NCBI GenBank assembly: GCA_910580075.1
Contig: CAJTVR010000033.1
Coordinates: 1-44,486 of the forward strand
From: an uncultured Eubacterium sp.
GTDB taxonomy: Bacteria > Bacillota > Clostridia > Lachnospirales > Lachnospiraceae
DNA: 44,486 nucleotides
Direction: 5' to 3'
Shown: positions 8,431 through 17,642 of the stretch, in pieces
How the letters are laid out: the number at the start of each line of letters is the position of its first letter
How positions within the stretch are numbered: position 1 is the stretch's first letter
Position numbers and translations under genes: made by a program
Notes under the pieces: generated by a model
Database searches by the model: none
Seen by the model: the letters and a program-made list of their open reading frames with translations, nothing else
What the model was told of the DNA's origin: nothing

Positions 8431-10414
8431 ATCCGCTGCGAACCGCTGCTGCGATATCCGCTGTACGCTCGCCAGAACAGTCCCCCACGCAGGTTACCGG
8501 CACGGTGATTCCCTTAGTATCAAATACATTTTTCTTAGAACCAAGTGCGTTTACAATCGTATCTGCATGAATTATAATTTCCGTGTTATCTTTTGTATTG
8601 ACTGCATAAATGACATTATCACGAATTTCTTTTACCTTCGTATTAACATGCTGCTCTACCCCATGAGCCTCAAAGTCTTTTGTAATCAAAGGCATAACGG
8701 TAGCTGATTCTCCTGCTGCAATCTTGTCCATCATTTCTATAATAATGACTTTATGCCCTTTTGCCGCCAGATATTCAGCTGTTTCTGTACCAACCAGGCC
8801 CCCGCCCAGTACAGCACATGTCCCCTCTGCCTCAGTGCCTTTTAAAATATCCCAGGATGACACGATATGACTGTTTTCCGCTGGTACAGGCAGCTCCATA
8901 TTATGTGCGCCGACTGCGGCGATTACGGCGTCAAAACGGTTCAGTTCTTCAGCCTGCGGCTCTGTATGAAGCCGGATTTCTACGTTTAGCTGCGGCAGTA
9001 TTTTTTCATAGTATGTGACTGCACGCAGAATCTCACTCTTTCTTGGCGGTACTGCTGCCAGATGAATCTGGCCGCCGATTTTATCTTCCTTTTCAAATAC
9101 CGTTACCTGATGCCCGCGTTTTGCAGCTACGCGCGCAGCTTCCAGTCCCGCAATGCCTGCTCCTGCAACAGCTATTTTTTTCACAGTGTCTGCCGGCTTA
9201 ATGGAAATTGTTGTTTCGTCACCATTTTCTGCATTCAGCACACAGGAGATATAACGTCGGTTCTGAATCGCATCCACGCATCCTTTGTTACAGTTTAAAC
9301 ATTCCCTGATGCACTCTCCTGCAGCAGTCTTTACTGCAATGTCAGGATCTGTCAGCAGTGATCTTCCATATCCGATTACATCTGCTTCTCCGTTTTCCAG
9401 TATCTGCTCCCCTGCTTCTACTGTAACTACCCTGCCTACCGTAGCTACCGGAATGCTGACTGCTTCTTTCACGCGTTTTGCCACTGGAAGCGTCCAGTTG
9501 TAAGGCACGTCCCCCATTGGAGGAATCGTATCTCCCATATTGCCTGTATGGTTTGCCTGAGCTGCCTGGATCATATCGACGCCGGCTTTCTCCAGCAGTT
9601 TTGCAAATGCTATAACCTCTTCTTCTTCCAGTCCGCCTTTGCCGCGCAAAGATCCGTCTTGATTTACCGTAATCAGCGGAAGTTTGTACTCGACTGCCAG
9701 CGCAGGAGCTGCTTCTTTAATCGCCGCTACGACTTCCAGCGCATACCTTGTACGGTTTTCCAGGCTGCCCCCATACTCGTCTGTCCGGTGATTGATCATT
9801 TTAGAACACATTGAGCCAAGCAGACGGTCGCCATGCACTTCAATTGCGTCCACGCCTGCCTTCTGTGCCCTTGCAGCACACTGCGCGATACTCTCCCTGA
9901 TCTGTGCCAGCTGCTCTGTAGACACTTCATCTGCAAAATGCTGCATCTCATGGCGAAGTTTGGCATATGCATCTTTTGTCATTTTTTCTGCCTGTTCCGT
10001 CTGCTTTTGAAACTCTTCCTCATTTCCGGCGGCTTTCGCATCAGCAGCTGCCTTACGTGCCATTCCGGCTCCCATAATCAGGCGGCCGACGCCCGGCACG
10101 TCGTATTCCGGATGAAAAATCTGAAGTGCCAGCCTGCTGTCATAGGCATGCAGCGCCTCCGCCAGCTTTTGAAACGCCGGAATCTGGCTGTCGTCGTAAA
10201 GCATCGGTGTCGGAGAAGCCGTCCGCACCGGAGCTACATCTCCGATTACAATATATGCAGCGCCTCCCTTTGCAAGACGCTCATAAAAGCCAAGGCTTCT
10301 GGCTCCAATAGACCCGTCACGCTCTTCGTATCCTGTCGTAAGCGGAGGAAACATAATCCTGTTTTTCAGCGTCATCGGCCCCGCCTGAAGCGGCTGTAAT
10401 AATCTTTTCCCCAT
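8408..10414 (-). CDS. NADH:flavin oxidoreductase / Fe-S flavoenzyme, enoate-reductase type
   Basis: This 668-residue enzyme has the layout of 2,4-dienoyl-CoA and 2-enoate reductases. An N-terminal old-yellow-enzyme TIM barrel with FMN is followed by a 4Fe-4S cluster (CLNCNKGC then SC, about 368-390). A C-terminal pair of Rossmann folds completes it (VAGAGIAGLEAA and VLGGGLVGTETAEYL). Such enzymes reduce activated C=C bonds of unsaturated acids, including bile-acid and amino-acid derivatives. The barrel lacks the usual HAHGYL segment: it reads VHGDRLLGSMCSKMIN before RTDEYGG, and it carries an extra Ala/Glu-rich insert before it. The substrate pocket may therefore differ. The start ATG at 10414 is set by AGGAGAAGG seven bases upstream. 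The paralogue lies 140 bases upstream on the same strand. Confidence 0.9.
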   Translation of the reverse strand: MGKRLLQPLQAGPMTLKNRIMFPPLTTGYEERDGSIGARSLGFYERLAKGGAAYIVIGDVAPVRTASPTPMLYDDSQIPAFQKLAEALHAYDSRLALQIFHPEYDVPGVGRLIMGAGMARKAAADAKAAGNEEEFQKQTEQAEKMTKDAYAKLRHEMQHFADEVSTEQLAQIRESIAQCAARAQKAGVDAIEVHGDRLLGSMCSKMINHRTDEYGGSLENRTRYALEVVAAIKEAAPALAVEYKLPLITVNQDGSLRGKGGLEEEEVIAFAKLLEKAGVDMIQAAQANHTGNMGDTIPPMGDVPYNWTLPVAKRVKEAVSIPVATVGRVVTVEAGEQILENGEADVIGYGRSLLTDPDIAVKTAAGECIRECLNCNKGCVDAIQNRRYISCVLNAENGDETTISIKPADTVKKIAVAGAGIAGLEAARVAAKRGHQVTVFEKEDKIGGQIHLAAVPPRKSEILRAVTYYEKILPQLNVEIRLHTEPQAEELNRFDAVIAAVGAHNMELPVPAENSHIVSSWDILKGTEAEGTCAVLGGGLVGTETAEYLAAKGHKVIIIEMMDKIAAGESATVMPLITKDFEAHGVEQHVNTKVKEIRDNVIYAVNTKDNTEIIIHADTIVNALGSKKNVFDTKGITVPVTCVGDCSGERTADIAAAVRSGYHAANEI

Positions 10415-10554
10415 AGTATTACCTTCTCCTTTCTGTCTGAACTTTTCATTCCCTGCTTCTGTATGATGCTGCCGCATTAAGAAATTCTGCTTCGTGCGGC
10501 AGCCCCGGCATTTCTTTTTCATCTGCATGGTTGCTTCTGTATCCATCCTTGTAC

Positions 10555-12471
10555 TTACAGATTTTTAGCAAATTCATAAGCTGCCGCAACGGCCTCTTTT
10601 AAATTACCAGTTTTATTACAGTCCCCGAGTACATGTGCACCCGGACATGCCACTGGCACAGGCGTATATCCGACTGCAAATACAAGTGTGTCTGCATCGT
10701 CTATCACATGCTCTTTCCCGTTTTTACTGTAGGTAATTGCCGTTTCATCCACCTTTGTAACTGTGCTCCTAAGCTCGATTTTAACTCCTTTTTTAAGAAG
10801 ACGCTGTGTCAGAACACTCTTTGCCGCTCCTCCTTCTCCCGCCATCAGTGTATCTGTCATTTCAATCACTGTTACATCGCGGTTTGCAGGAAACCAGTCA
10901 TTGACTAATGGTGCCAGATAATCAGCTGTTTCGCAGCCCACAGAACCTCCGCCCAGAATTACCACTTTTCTGCCAGGAAATGCTCTGCCTGACAGAATGC
11001 CGTCTGCTGTCATAGTCTGCTTAAAGCACTGAAATGCCTCAATTTCTTTGGCTTTTGATCCGGAAGTACACAAAATCTCATATCCTTGAAATTCCGTCTC
11101 TGCCATCTCTGGTGTAACCTCGCAGTTTTTGCGGATTTCCACTCCGGCATTTTCCAGCCTTCTGGCCATAAATTTTATGACTTTGCAAAGCTCCTGTTTT
11201 CCGACCGGAACAGCTGCCAGGCGGAGCAGCCCTCCCAGTTCCCCGGACTTTTCACAGAGCACCACTTCATGACCGCGCATCTTCGCTATGTATGCAGCTT
11301 CCATCCCAGCCGGTCCGCCGCCAATGACAAGTACTTTTTTCTTTACCTGTGCAGGCTCTATTTTATCAGACTGTACAGACGGATTCACAGTACATGAAAT
11401 CGGCTTTCCAAACATAATGCCTGTCAGACAGCGGCCGCATCCGATACACGGACGGATATCATCTATCTTTCCGGCAAAAGCTTTATTGGCAAATTCACTG
11501 TCGCAGAGATTTGGTCTGCCAATCATACAGATATCCGTTTTTCCGTTTGCGATCAGCTCTTCCGCAATCCATGGCTCGTTAATCCGCGCCACCGTCGAAA
11601 CCGGAATATGCAGATGCTTTCGGATTTCTTCTGCTGCACGGGCGTGCGGTGCCGCAGATGTACCCGGAGCCGGCATGGAACTGCCGCGTTTTATCGTATT
11701 GCCTCCTGATACATGGATAAAATCCACTCCCGCTGCTTCTAACTGCCTGGATACATAAACCATGTCATTCAGTGTTAGTCCGCCGTCACTGTATTCGTCG
11801 CCGGATATTCTGACATCTATAATAAAATCTTCCCCGCACATTCTGCGGATTTCTGCAATGACTTCCAGAGTCAGCCGGAGACGTCCGTTAATATCCCCGC
11901 CATATGCATCTGTCCGTTTATTATAAAGCGGCGTCAGAAAACCTCCCAAAAGCCCATGGGCATGAGCAGCCTGAATTTCCACTCCATCGCCTCCGGCCTG
12001 TTTAAAACGGTACGCAGCTTCACCAAACTGCCTGATAATCGTCTGCAGTTCTTCAATCGTTACCGGCCTGGGAGCCGATTTCGCATAATACGGGCCCACA
12101 TTCGACGGTGCAATCAGCTGCGGTGTCCCTGGTATTGGAAACGCCATATATGCCGGATGAAACAGCTGTGATAAAATCTTTGTATCATACCGGTGCACTG
12201 CATCTACTAATTTTTTCCAGCCCGGAATATATGAATCGTCATAAATTGACATATCGCCCGGCAGGTATGTATAGACCGGCTCTACAGTCGTTACTTCTGT
12301 AATAATCAGACCGACTCCGCCTTTTGCCCGGTTCGAATAATGCTCTGTAAGCGCATCCGTTACATACCCTTGATCTGCCAGATTTGTAGACAGCGGCGGC
12401 ATGAAAATGCGGTTTTTTACTGTTGTTTTCCCTATTTGTATCGGAGAAAACAGATTCGGATAATGATTCAT
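10555..12471 (-). CDS. NADH:flavin oxidoreductase / Fe-S flavoenzyme, enoate-reductase type (paralogue)
   Basis: This 638-residue protein has the same three-part layout. The OYE barrel carries the canonical AAHAHGLLGGFL and NKRTDAYGG segments. The Fe-S motif is CIGCGRCLTG with a distal SC (about 342-363). The Rossmann folds are VLVIGGGPAGMEAA and VVILGGGSVGCETADYL. It probably reduces a C=C bond using NAD(P)H. The substrate cannot be read from sequence. It is the promoter-proximal member of the two-reductase run, with a strong AAGGAGG site. It is divergently arranged from an AraC regulator that begins about 260 bases away, which is the typical layout for a specific activator. Confidence 0.92.
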   Translation of the reverse strand: MNHYPNLFSPIQIGKTTVKNRIFMPPLSTNLADQGYVTDALTEHYSNRAKGGVGLIITEVTTVEPVYTYLPGDMSIYDDSYIPGWKKLVDAVHRYDTKILSQLFHPAYMAFPIPGTPQLIAPSNVGPYYAKSAPRPVTIEELQTIIRQFGEAAYRFKQAGGDGVEIQAAHAHGLLGGFLTPLYNKRTDAYGGDINGRLRLTLEVIAEIRRMCGEDFIIDVRISGDEYSDGGLTLNDMVYVSRQLEAAGVDFIHVSGGNTIKRGSSMPAPGTSAAPHARAAEEIRKHLHIPVSTVARINEPWIAEELIANGKTDICMIGRPNLCDSEFANKAFAGKIDDIRPCIGCGRCLTGIMFGKPISCTVNPSVQSDKIEPAQVKKKVLVIGGGPAGMEAAYIAKMRGHEVVLCEKSGELGGLLRLAAVPVGKQELCKVIKFMARRLENAGVEIRKNCEVTPEMAETEFQGYEILCTSGSKAKEIEAFQCFKQTMTADGILSGRAFPGRKVVILGGGSVGCETADYLAPLVNDWFPANRDVTVIEMTDTLMAGEGGAAKSVLTQRLLKKGVKIELRSTVTKVDETAITYSKNGKEHVIDDADTLVFAVGYTPVPVACPGAHVLGDCNKTGNLKEAVAAAYEFAKNL

Positions 12472-12733
12472 GGATTATATCCTCCTTTCATGGCCGTCCA
12501 AAATCTCCCGCTAAAGCCTGTGAAATTTTGAATACTGATTGTGAAAAGCCTGAGCCATATTATATGAAGAAAATAGATGAAATAACTATTATTTTTTGAT
12601 ACAATACTAATATATATTGAAGAAAACCGGTTACTATTTCAACACAATCTTACTAAAAACACCAGAAAACGCGGCCCTTTCCCGCTGCACAGCATGAAAT
12701 TTTTTGACAGATATGGAGGTTTTTATACAGACA

Positions 12734-13555
12734 ATGAAGAATTTATTCAGACTCAACCGCTATCAGTTAAATACAGATTCCAGCCTCACACTCCGCTCCG
12801 GTCACAAATATGTTATTTTGTTTATCAGCCAGGGTGCCTGCCAGATTCAGCCAGGCGGACAGGCCTGCATTGCCCCTGACATGCTTCTGTTAAAGCCCGG
12901 ACAGGTCGTCAGCCTTGCCACATATAAATCCTTCTGCAGTCTGCTGTCGGTCAGTATTCCTGCATCATCACTGACGGAATTGTCAGACAGCACCTGCGAC
13001 CTCGGACAGAAATTCCAGTTCGCACCATATGGAATATCTGTCGTCCACGCCGAAATCAAATCATCCATGCTGATGCAGAATTTACTTGCCAGACTGGAAT
13101 CATTAGCCGAAGAGGAGACTGAGCTTGGTACGAAACTGTACGAAAAAAGTCTGTTTACTGCTTTTCTCATTATATTTTTACGTACCTGCGTCCAAAGCGA
13201 CCAGGTATACCAGCTTCATCAAAAGAAAATGCTGATTATCGACGATGTATTTGCATATATCAGCCAGCATCTCACAGAAGACCTCTCTCTGGAAAAACTG
13301 GAAAAAAAATTTTTTGTTTCCAAAGAACATCTTTCCAGAGAATTTAAAAAAAGTACAGGCATTACCCTGCATTCCTACATTACAAGATCCCGTGTAGACC
13401 TCAGTAAAAAATATCTTCTCCAGGGACTTCCGGTACGTGATGTCTGTCAGCTGTGCGGATTTGGGAGCTATAATCATTTTTTTAAAGCCTTTAAAAAAGA
13501 ATGCGGCATAACACCGATGGCTTTTTACCGGAAAGAAAGGCGGCAGAACCAATGA
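12734..13555 (+). CDS. AraC-family transcriptional regulator
   Basis: The N-terminal part (about 1-165) of this 273-residue regulator resembles the cupin-like ligand or arabinose-binding region of AraC proteins. The C-terminal 100 residues hold the two helix-turn-helix motifs: LSLEKLEKKFFVSKEHLSREF and VRDVCQLCGFGSYNHFFKAFK, ending with the family signature GITPMAFY. The ATG at 12734 is used because GGAGGT precedes it, though the spacing (13) is long. A TTG at 12704 in the same frame has no site. It is divergent from the reductase pair and sits upstream of the symporter, so regulation of either or both is likely by position. The ligand is unknown. Confidence 0.92.
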   Translation: MKNLFRLNRYQLNTDSSLTLRSGHKYVILFISQGACQIQPGGQACIAPDMLLLKPGQVVSLATYKSFCSLLSVSIPASSLTELSDSTCDLGQKFQFAPYGISVVHAEIKSSMLMQNLLARLESLAEEETELGTKLYEKSLFTAFLIIFLRTCVQSDQVYQLHQKKMLIIDDVFAYISQHLTEDLSLEKLEKKFFVSKEHLSREFKKSTGITLHSYITRSRVDLSKKYLLQGLPVRDVCQLCGFGSYNHFFKAFKKECGITPMAFYRKERRQNQ

Positions 13556-13668
13556 CTACTTACTTCTCAAGAGAAGGATATGCCGTGTTTCAGACACTGA
13601 ATGCTCTTCCGCTTGGAATCGCAGATTGAACGTTCATGCATTTGCCGTGCTGTATTTTCAATAAATAG

Positions 13669-13696
13669 TTACAATCCCCGGCTCTTATGTTATAAT
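13669..13696 (+). promoter_or_regulatory. Candidate sigma-A promoter upstream of the symporter
   Basis: TTACAA and TATAAT are separated by 16 bases in the 348-base gap before the symporter gene. The -10 is consensus and the -35 is weak. No other gene is seen between 13556 and 13903. Confidence 0.4.
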
Positions 13697-13903
13697 AACC
13701 TCTGGTGTTTCATTTTCAGATCATGCCTGCTGCCTGTTTTCATCCGCACAGCACTTCTGATGAAACATTTATACTGCATGCATTCAGACCGGCACGATCT
13801 CCGTCTGTCACGCAGCAGTCCGAAAACCCTTTAATGCTGGCAGACAGTGTTCTGCCTCAAAATCAAGGAAAGGAGATCCGGGCCGCATTGCCCGGCTAAA
13901 ATC

Positions 13904-15265
13904 ATGGAAAGAGAAAAATTAGGATCACGGATGGGATTTATCTTATTATCCGCAGGCTGTGCCATTGGAATCGGAAATGTATGGAGATTTCCTTATGTCG
14001 CAGGTGCTTATGGCGGCGGTGCATTTGTACTTTTCTATCTGTTTTTCCTCATCACAATGGGCGTTCCTATTATGACAATGGAATTTGCAGTAGGACGCGC
14101 CAGCCGCAAAAGTATCATCAGAAGTTTTGAGGAGCTGGAAAAGCCCGGACAGAAATGGCATCTGCACGGGCGGCTTGGAATGGCCGGAAACTATCTGTTA
14201 ATGATGTTTTATACAACGGTAACCGGCTGGATGCTCTATTATTTCTACCAGATGCTTACAGGAAAATTTGAAGGAAAAAACACACAGCAGGTAGAAGACA
14301 TGTTTGGAGAAATGCTTGCCAGTCCGCAGATACTCACATCCGCCATGTTCATTGTTATTACCGCTGGCATTTTTGTCTGTTCCATCGGACTTCAGAAAGG
14401 CGTAGAAAGAATTACAAAACTCATGATGAGCCTGCTTCTTGTCATTATCATAGTTCTTGCCATACACAGCTGTACATTAAACGGCGGCATCGAAGGCCTG
14501 AAATTTTACCTGCTGCCTGACTTTCAGAAAGTAAAAGAAGCCGGTGTCTGGGAAACAGTTACCGCCGCCATGAATCAGGCATTTTTTACATTAAGCCTCG
14601 GTATCGGCTCCATGGGAATCTTTGGCAGTTATATTGATAAAAAACGCACTCTTTTAGGAGAATCTGTAAATATCGCTATCCTGGATACTTTTGTAGCGCT
14701 GGTTTCCGGACTGATCATTTTTCCGTCCTGCTTCGCTTTCGGCATCAGCCCAGACCAGGGACCAGGCCTGATTTTTGTTACGCTGCCAAATGTTTTTAAT
14801 GAAATGGCCGGCGGGCGGATCTGGGGAACACTGTTTTTTGTCTTCATGACTTTTGCAGCATTTTCTACCATACTGGCTGTATTTGAAAATATTATTTCCT
14901 GCGGCATGGACTTGTTTCACTGGAGCCGCAGACAGTCCTGCCTGTTTAACTTTATTGCCCTCACTATTCTGTCTCTGCCTTGCGCGCTAGGCTACAATCT
15001 TCTTTCTGCGTTTCAGCCGCTTGGAGAAGGCAGCACTGTTTTGGATTTAGAAGATTTTCTGGTAAGCAATCTGATGCTGCCTATCGGATCACTGTGCTAC
15101 CTTTTGTTCTGTGTCACCCGCTTTGGCTGGGGATATGATAAATATGAGGCTGAAACCAATACTGGCGAAGGCATAAAACTTCCGCGCCAGATCAGGGGCT
15201 ATGTAACCTATGTACTGCCTGTGCTGCTTCTATTTTTGATTGTCAAAGGACTTTTAGACCGCTGA
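13904..15265 (+). CDS. Sodium-dependent symporter, NSS/SNF family
   Basis: This 453-residue integral membrane transporter of the neurotransmitter:sodium symporter (LeuT-fold) family has about 11-12 hydrophobic segments. The first carries the family signature GSRMGFILLSAGCAIG and GNVWRFPYVAGAYGGGAF, whose unwound region binds sodium and substrate. Bacterial members usually import amino acids or related amines. The chosen ATG at 13904 starts MEREKLGSR. The nearest AGGAGA is 27 bases upstream, which is too far, so the true start could be a GTG at 13847 or translation may be weak. It follows the AraC gene on the same strand. Together with the two reductases this suggests import and reductive metabolism of an amino-acid-like compound, which is an inference. 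Confidence 0.9.
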   Translation: MEREKLGSRMGFILLSAGCAIGIGNVWRFPYVAGAYGGGAFVLFYLFFLITMGVPIMTMEFAVGRASRKSIIRSFEELEKPGQKWHLHGRLGMAGNYLLMMFYTTVTGWMLYYFYQMLTGKFEGKNTQQVEDMFGEMLASPQILTSAMFIVITAGIFVCSIGLQKGVERITKLMMSLLLVIIIVLAIHSCTLNGGIEGLKFYLLPDFQKVKEAGVWETVTAAMNQAFFTLSLGIGSMGIFGSYIDKKRTLLGESVNIAILDTFVALVSGLIIFPSCFAFGISPDQGPGLIFVTLPNVFNEMAGGRIWGTLFFVFMTFAAFSTILAVFENIISCGMDLFHWSRRQSCLFNFIALTILSLPCALGYNLLSAFQPLGEGSTVLDLEDFLVSNLMLPIGSLCYLLFCVTRFGWGYDKYEAETNTGEGIKLPRQIRGYVTYVLPVLLLFLIVKGLLDR

Positions 15266-15356
15266 TTCCAGTAGTGAAGTGTCGTATCAGAAAAAATAAC
15301 ACAAGATTTAATAATTGAATTTCATAACAAACCATTTTTGTATTATTTTACATTGT

Positions 15357-15422
15357 GCGTGTTTGAAAATGCTTTCCGTAAAGATGTGATTCACAGTTTA
15401 CGGAAAACATTCTCAAATACGC
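15357..15422. repeat. Hairpin with 26-bp arms built from the dispersed repeat
   Basis: Arm 15357-15382 (GCGTGTTTGAAAATGC then TTTCCGTAAA) and arm 15397-15422 are inverse copies matching at 23 of 26 positions, with a 14-base loop. It lies between the convergent symporter and YidC-like genes and may act as a two-way transcription stop, although no U-run follows. The arm tips match the repeat ends at 96-114 and 26364-26537. Confidence 0.7.
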
Positions 15423-15466
15423 TCTGCTTTGGCAGCTTCGTCTTTATATCATATTTTCTATTACGG

Positions 15467-16126
15467 TCAGAAAGATGCGCCTCCTGTGCTGATTCCTCTC
15501 AGTTCTCCAATATAACCCCCAATCTGTTCTCCTGCTGTCACCAGTCCCGATACCATATAATACAGTCCCAGCCCGGCTGGAAGCATAACCGCAAACCAGC
15601 TGTTTGAAAACAGAAAAACCAGAATCATCGGCACACTCATCTTCTGCAGATTCAGGCTTTTAAAGAAACCTATATACGGCAGCACCTGCGGAAACATCTG
15701 TACCATAACTGTAACAGCAGGAAGAATAAATGTACTGTCTCTTTCCATCAGAGAAGGAATCCAGGGCAGTAATACCGTAGTTTCATTTACTGCAGCTGAC
15801 AGGCGTATTCCATTATATAATATTATCATGACCGGAAGCTGTAAAAAAAGTATCAGGCATCCCATGCTTCCCGTTCCTTCTTCTCGATACAGTTTTTCCA
15901 GTTCTGCATTCATTTTAACCTGATTGTTTTTATATTGTCTTTTAATTTCCTCTGCTTTAACGCTTATCATCTGTTGTTTTTTCATTGATTTTCGCTGCTT
16001 TCGGTTTAGCGGAATCATGCACAGGCGAATCGTAACTGTAATCAGCACAATCGCAATCCCGTAATCACCGCACACCGCATACACAGACTCAATCAGCTGG
16101 CAGATACCTTCATATAAAAAATTCAT
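15467..16126 (-). CDS. YidC/Oxa1-family membrane protein insertase (short paralogue)
   Basis: This 219-residue member of the YidC/Oxa1/Alb3 family inserts proteins into the membrane. The conserved cavity arginine R34 is visible in TVTIRLCMIPL. A basic cytoplasmic loop follows (LNRKQRKSMKKQQM, VKAEEIKRQY). Then come GSMGCLILFLQLPVMIILYNGIR, LPYIGFF and a last hydrophobic hairpin ending in AGLGLYYMVSG. There is no lipoprotein signal, and the C-terminus lacks the basic tail that helps housekeeping YidC bind ribosomes, so this looks like a specialised paralogue. The ATG at 16126 has GAGGAG seven bases upstream. It overlaps the regulator's stop (ATGA), which implies coupled translation with the membrane-anchored MerR gene. 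Confidence 0.88.
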   Translation of the reverse strand: MNFLYEGICQLIESVYAVCGDYGIAIVLITVTIRLCMIPLNRKQRKSMKKQQMISVKAEEIKRQYKNNQVKMNAELEKLYREEGTGSMGCLILFLQLPVMIILYNGIRLSAAVNETTVLLPWIPSLMERDSTFILPAVTVMVQMFPQVLPYIGFFKSLNLQKMSVPMILVFLFSNSWFAVMLPAGLGLYYMVSGLVTAGEQIGGYIGELRGISTGGASF

Positions 16127-16812
16127 TCTTTTATCTCCTCTTGTGAATCTTTCTTTCGCTCTCTGCGATATGCCAGAAAACCTGCTGTGTATATTGCCAG
16201 TATGATCATAAAAAGAAGTATGAGAAAAAGATTCAGTGATTCTTTCCCCATAGCTGCCGATATGATATGAAGTACAGGCACCGAAATGCAGACAATCCAA
16301 AAACCAGCTGAAATTAATCCGGCCAGCCATGGACGCTGAAAGATCCGTACAATAAGCGGGTCCCAGTGAAACACATTTGATTTGGTAAACTGCGTAATAT
16401 CTTCTAACAGCTCTGCTGCTTCTGCAAAATGTATTCCCTTTTCTTCTTCCTTATGGACATAATTTAAATATTCATCTAATTTTTCGGCATTCAGCTGTTC
16501 TTCCTGTAAAATCAGACTGCACAGCGCCACTGCTCCCTGCAGATTCTCTATCTGCATTTTTAATTCCTCTTTCTGTCTTGTTAAGATATCTTTCATCCCG
16601 GCTTTTTCATTCAAAAGCAGATAAATGGTATCTATGGACACTCCCATTTTCCGGTATAACAAAATCAGTTTGATCCTCTGCACATCTTCCTCGGAATAAT
16701 CCCGGTATTTGCTGTCCGCTTCCCTGGCAGGGCTCAGCAACCCTTTTCTCTCATAAAAACGTACATTGCTGACTTTCAGCCCGGTACGTTCTGCCGCTTC
16801 GCTTATTCTCAT
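16123..16812 (-). CDS. MerR-family regulator with two C-terminal transmembrane helices
   Basis: The N-terminal 70 residues form a MerR winged helix (MRISEAAERTGLKVSNVRFYERKGLL, RDYSEEDVQRIKLILLYRKMG). A coiled-coil dimer helix follows (about 75-125). A linker then leads to two strongly hydrophobic segments (about 163-186 and 193-216) and a basic end. This predicts a membrane-tethered DNA-binding protein rather than the usual soluble ligand-sensing MerR. It is co-translated with a YidC-like insertase through an ATGA overlap, so it may sense membrane or insertion stress and control its own operon. The start is supported by AAGGAG upstream. Its promoter has the long spacer and dyad typical of MerR targets, which supports autoregulation. 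Confidence 0.9.
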   Translation of the reverse strand: MRISEAAERTGLKVSNVRFYERKGLLSPAREADSKYRDYSEEDVQRIKLILLYRKMGVSIDTIYLLLNEKAGMKDILTRQKEELKMQIENLQGAVALCSLILQEEQLNAEKLDEYLNYVHKEEEKGIHFAEAAELLEDITQFTKSNVFHWDPLIVRIFQRPWLAGLISAGFWIVCISVPVLHIISAAMGKESLNLFLILLFMIILAIYTAGFLAYRRERKKDSQEEIKE

Positions 16813-16842
16813 TTTTTTCGCTCCTTTCTGAAAAGTACCTAA

Positions 16843-16873
16843 ACTATACCCCCTATACCTGGTGCAGAGTCAA
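16843..16873 (-). promoter_or_regulatory. MerR-type promoter with 19-bp spacer and dyad
   Basis: On the minus strand, TTGACT (16868-16873) and TATAGT (16843-16848) are separated by 19 bp. That length is characteristic of promoters that MerR proteins untwist. The spacer contains an imperfect dyad (ACTCTGCACC against ACTATACCCC, 7 of 10) spanning from the -35 end to the -10. It drives the MerR/YidC pair. Confidence 0.8.
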
Positions 16874-16882
16874 GTAAATTCT

Positions 16883-16912
16883 AAAAAAATAAAGGACTGG
16901 TTTCCCAATCCT
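16883..16912 (-). terminator. Rho-independent terminator
   Basis: On the minus strand AAGGATTGG, a short loop and CCAGTCCTT are followed by TTATTTTTTT. It is placed to stop transcripts coming from the XRE gene at 17013-17384 before they enter the MerR operon. Confidence 0.7.
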
Positions 16913-17012
16913 TACTGTCATTTTAGATATCTTCACTGTATTTCTTAGCAAATACCTGAAGCGCATATTTCTTCGTTAAAATCTGCATCGCTGTTTTCCA
17001 TATATATCCTGT

Positions 17013-17384
17013 TTAGGCAGCTCCATTTTGAAGGCATTCAAAATATGCTTTGAGTCTCCGCTGATCCTCTCTGCCTTTGATCTGTAAATAATCTATCTGA
17101 TATTCATACTGTTCCCTTATGCTGCTCTCAGTATTCCAGCTCACTGCAATTGTCCTGCAATCCTTCTGCAAAAGCTCCGGCAGACCGATTTCATATAGCT
17201 CCATCAGGGCAAACATCGTATCTGTCTGGGGATAGCCTGTGCCTTCTTCTCATTTGTAAACTGCCTGAACAGACCCAAGACTTAAATATTCCCTTACCTG
17301 GTCCACTGTAAGGTTTTTCGCCTGCCTGCACCTTCTCAGATTTCTGCCTATCAGTTTCTTATCATATTCCGGTCTGCACTTCAT
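17013..17384 (-). pseudogene. XRE-family regulator interrupted by a TGA codon
   Basis: Translation from the ATG at 17384 (GGAGGG at ideal spacing) gives a helix-turn-helix protein. It runs from MKCRPEYDKKLIGRNLRRCR to QVREYLSLGSVQAVYK, and then hits TGA at 17250-17252. The frame continues EEGTGYPQTDTMFALMELYEIG to the normal stop at 17013. XRE proteins of this type usually have W at this place (VYKWEEG), so a single TGG-to-TGA change explains the break. The full length would be about 123 residues. Only a downstream 67-residue piece could be made from an internal ATG. A terminator follows the gene. Confidence 0.75.
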
Positions 17385-17642
17385 AATACCCTCCGTCCTG
17401 TAATCAGAAAATTATTAACTGCAGTTTTAACAAATGTCATTATTCAGGAAACTAAAAATGCCTGCAATACAGCCATGAGGCATACCTTTGGCCAGCTGAT
17501 TTAATGCCAAACCTTTATCATGGATTTCAGCATGCTTCCATGCCTAAACGAAAGTTCACTGTATCCGTTCACCGTTCACAGCTTTGACCATTCTCTTTTC
17601 ACAAATTACCGAAAACAGACCACACAAAACCAAATACACTTT

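Noticed and set aside
16921..16985. Short minus-strand open stretch ending KKYSEDI
   Set aside because: About 20 codons with no usable start. It may be a gene tail but nothing supports a function.
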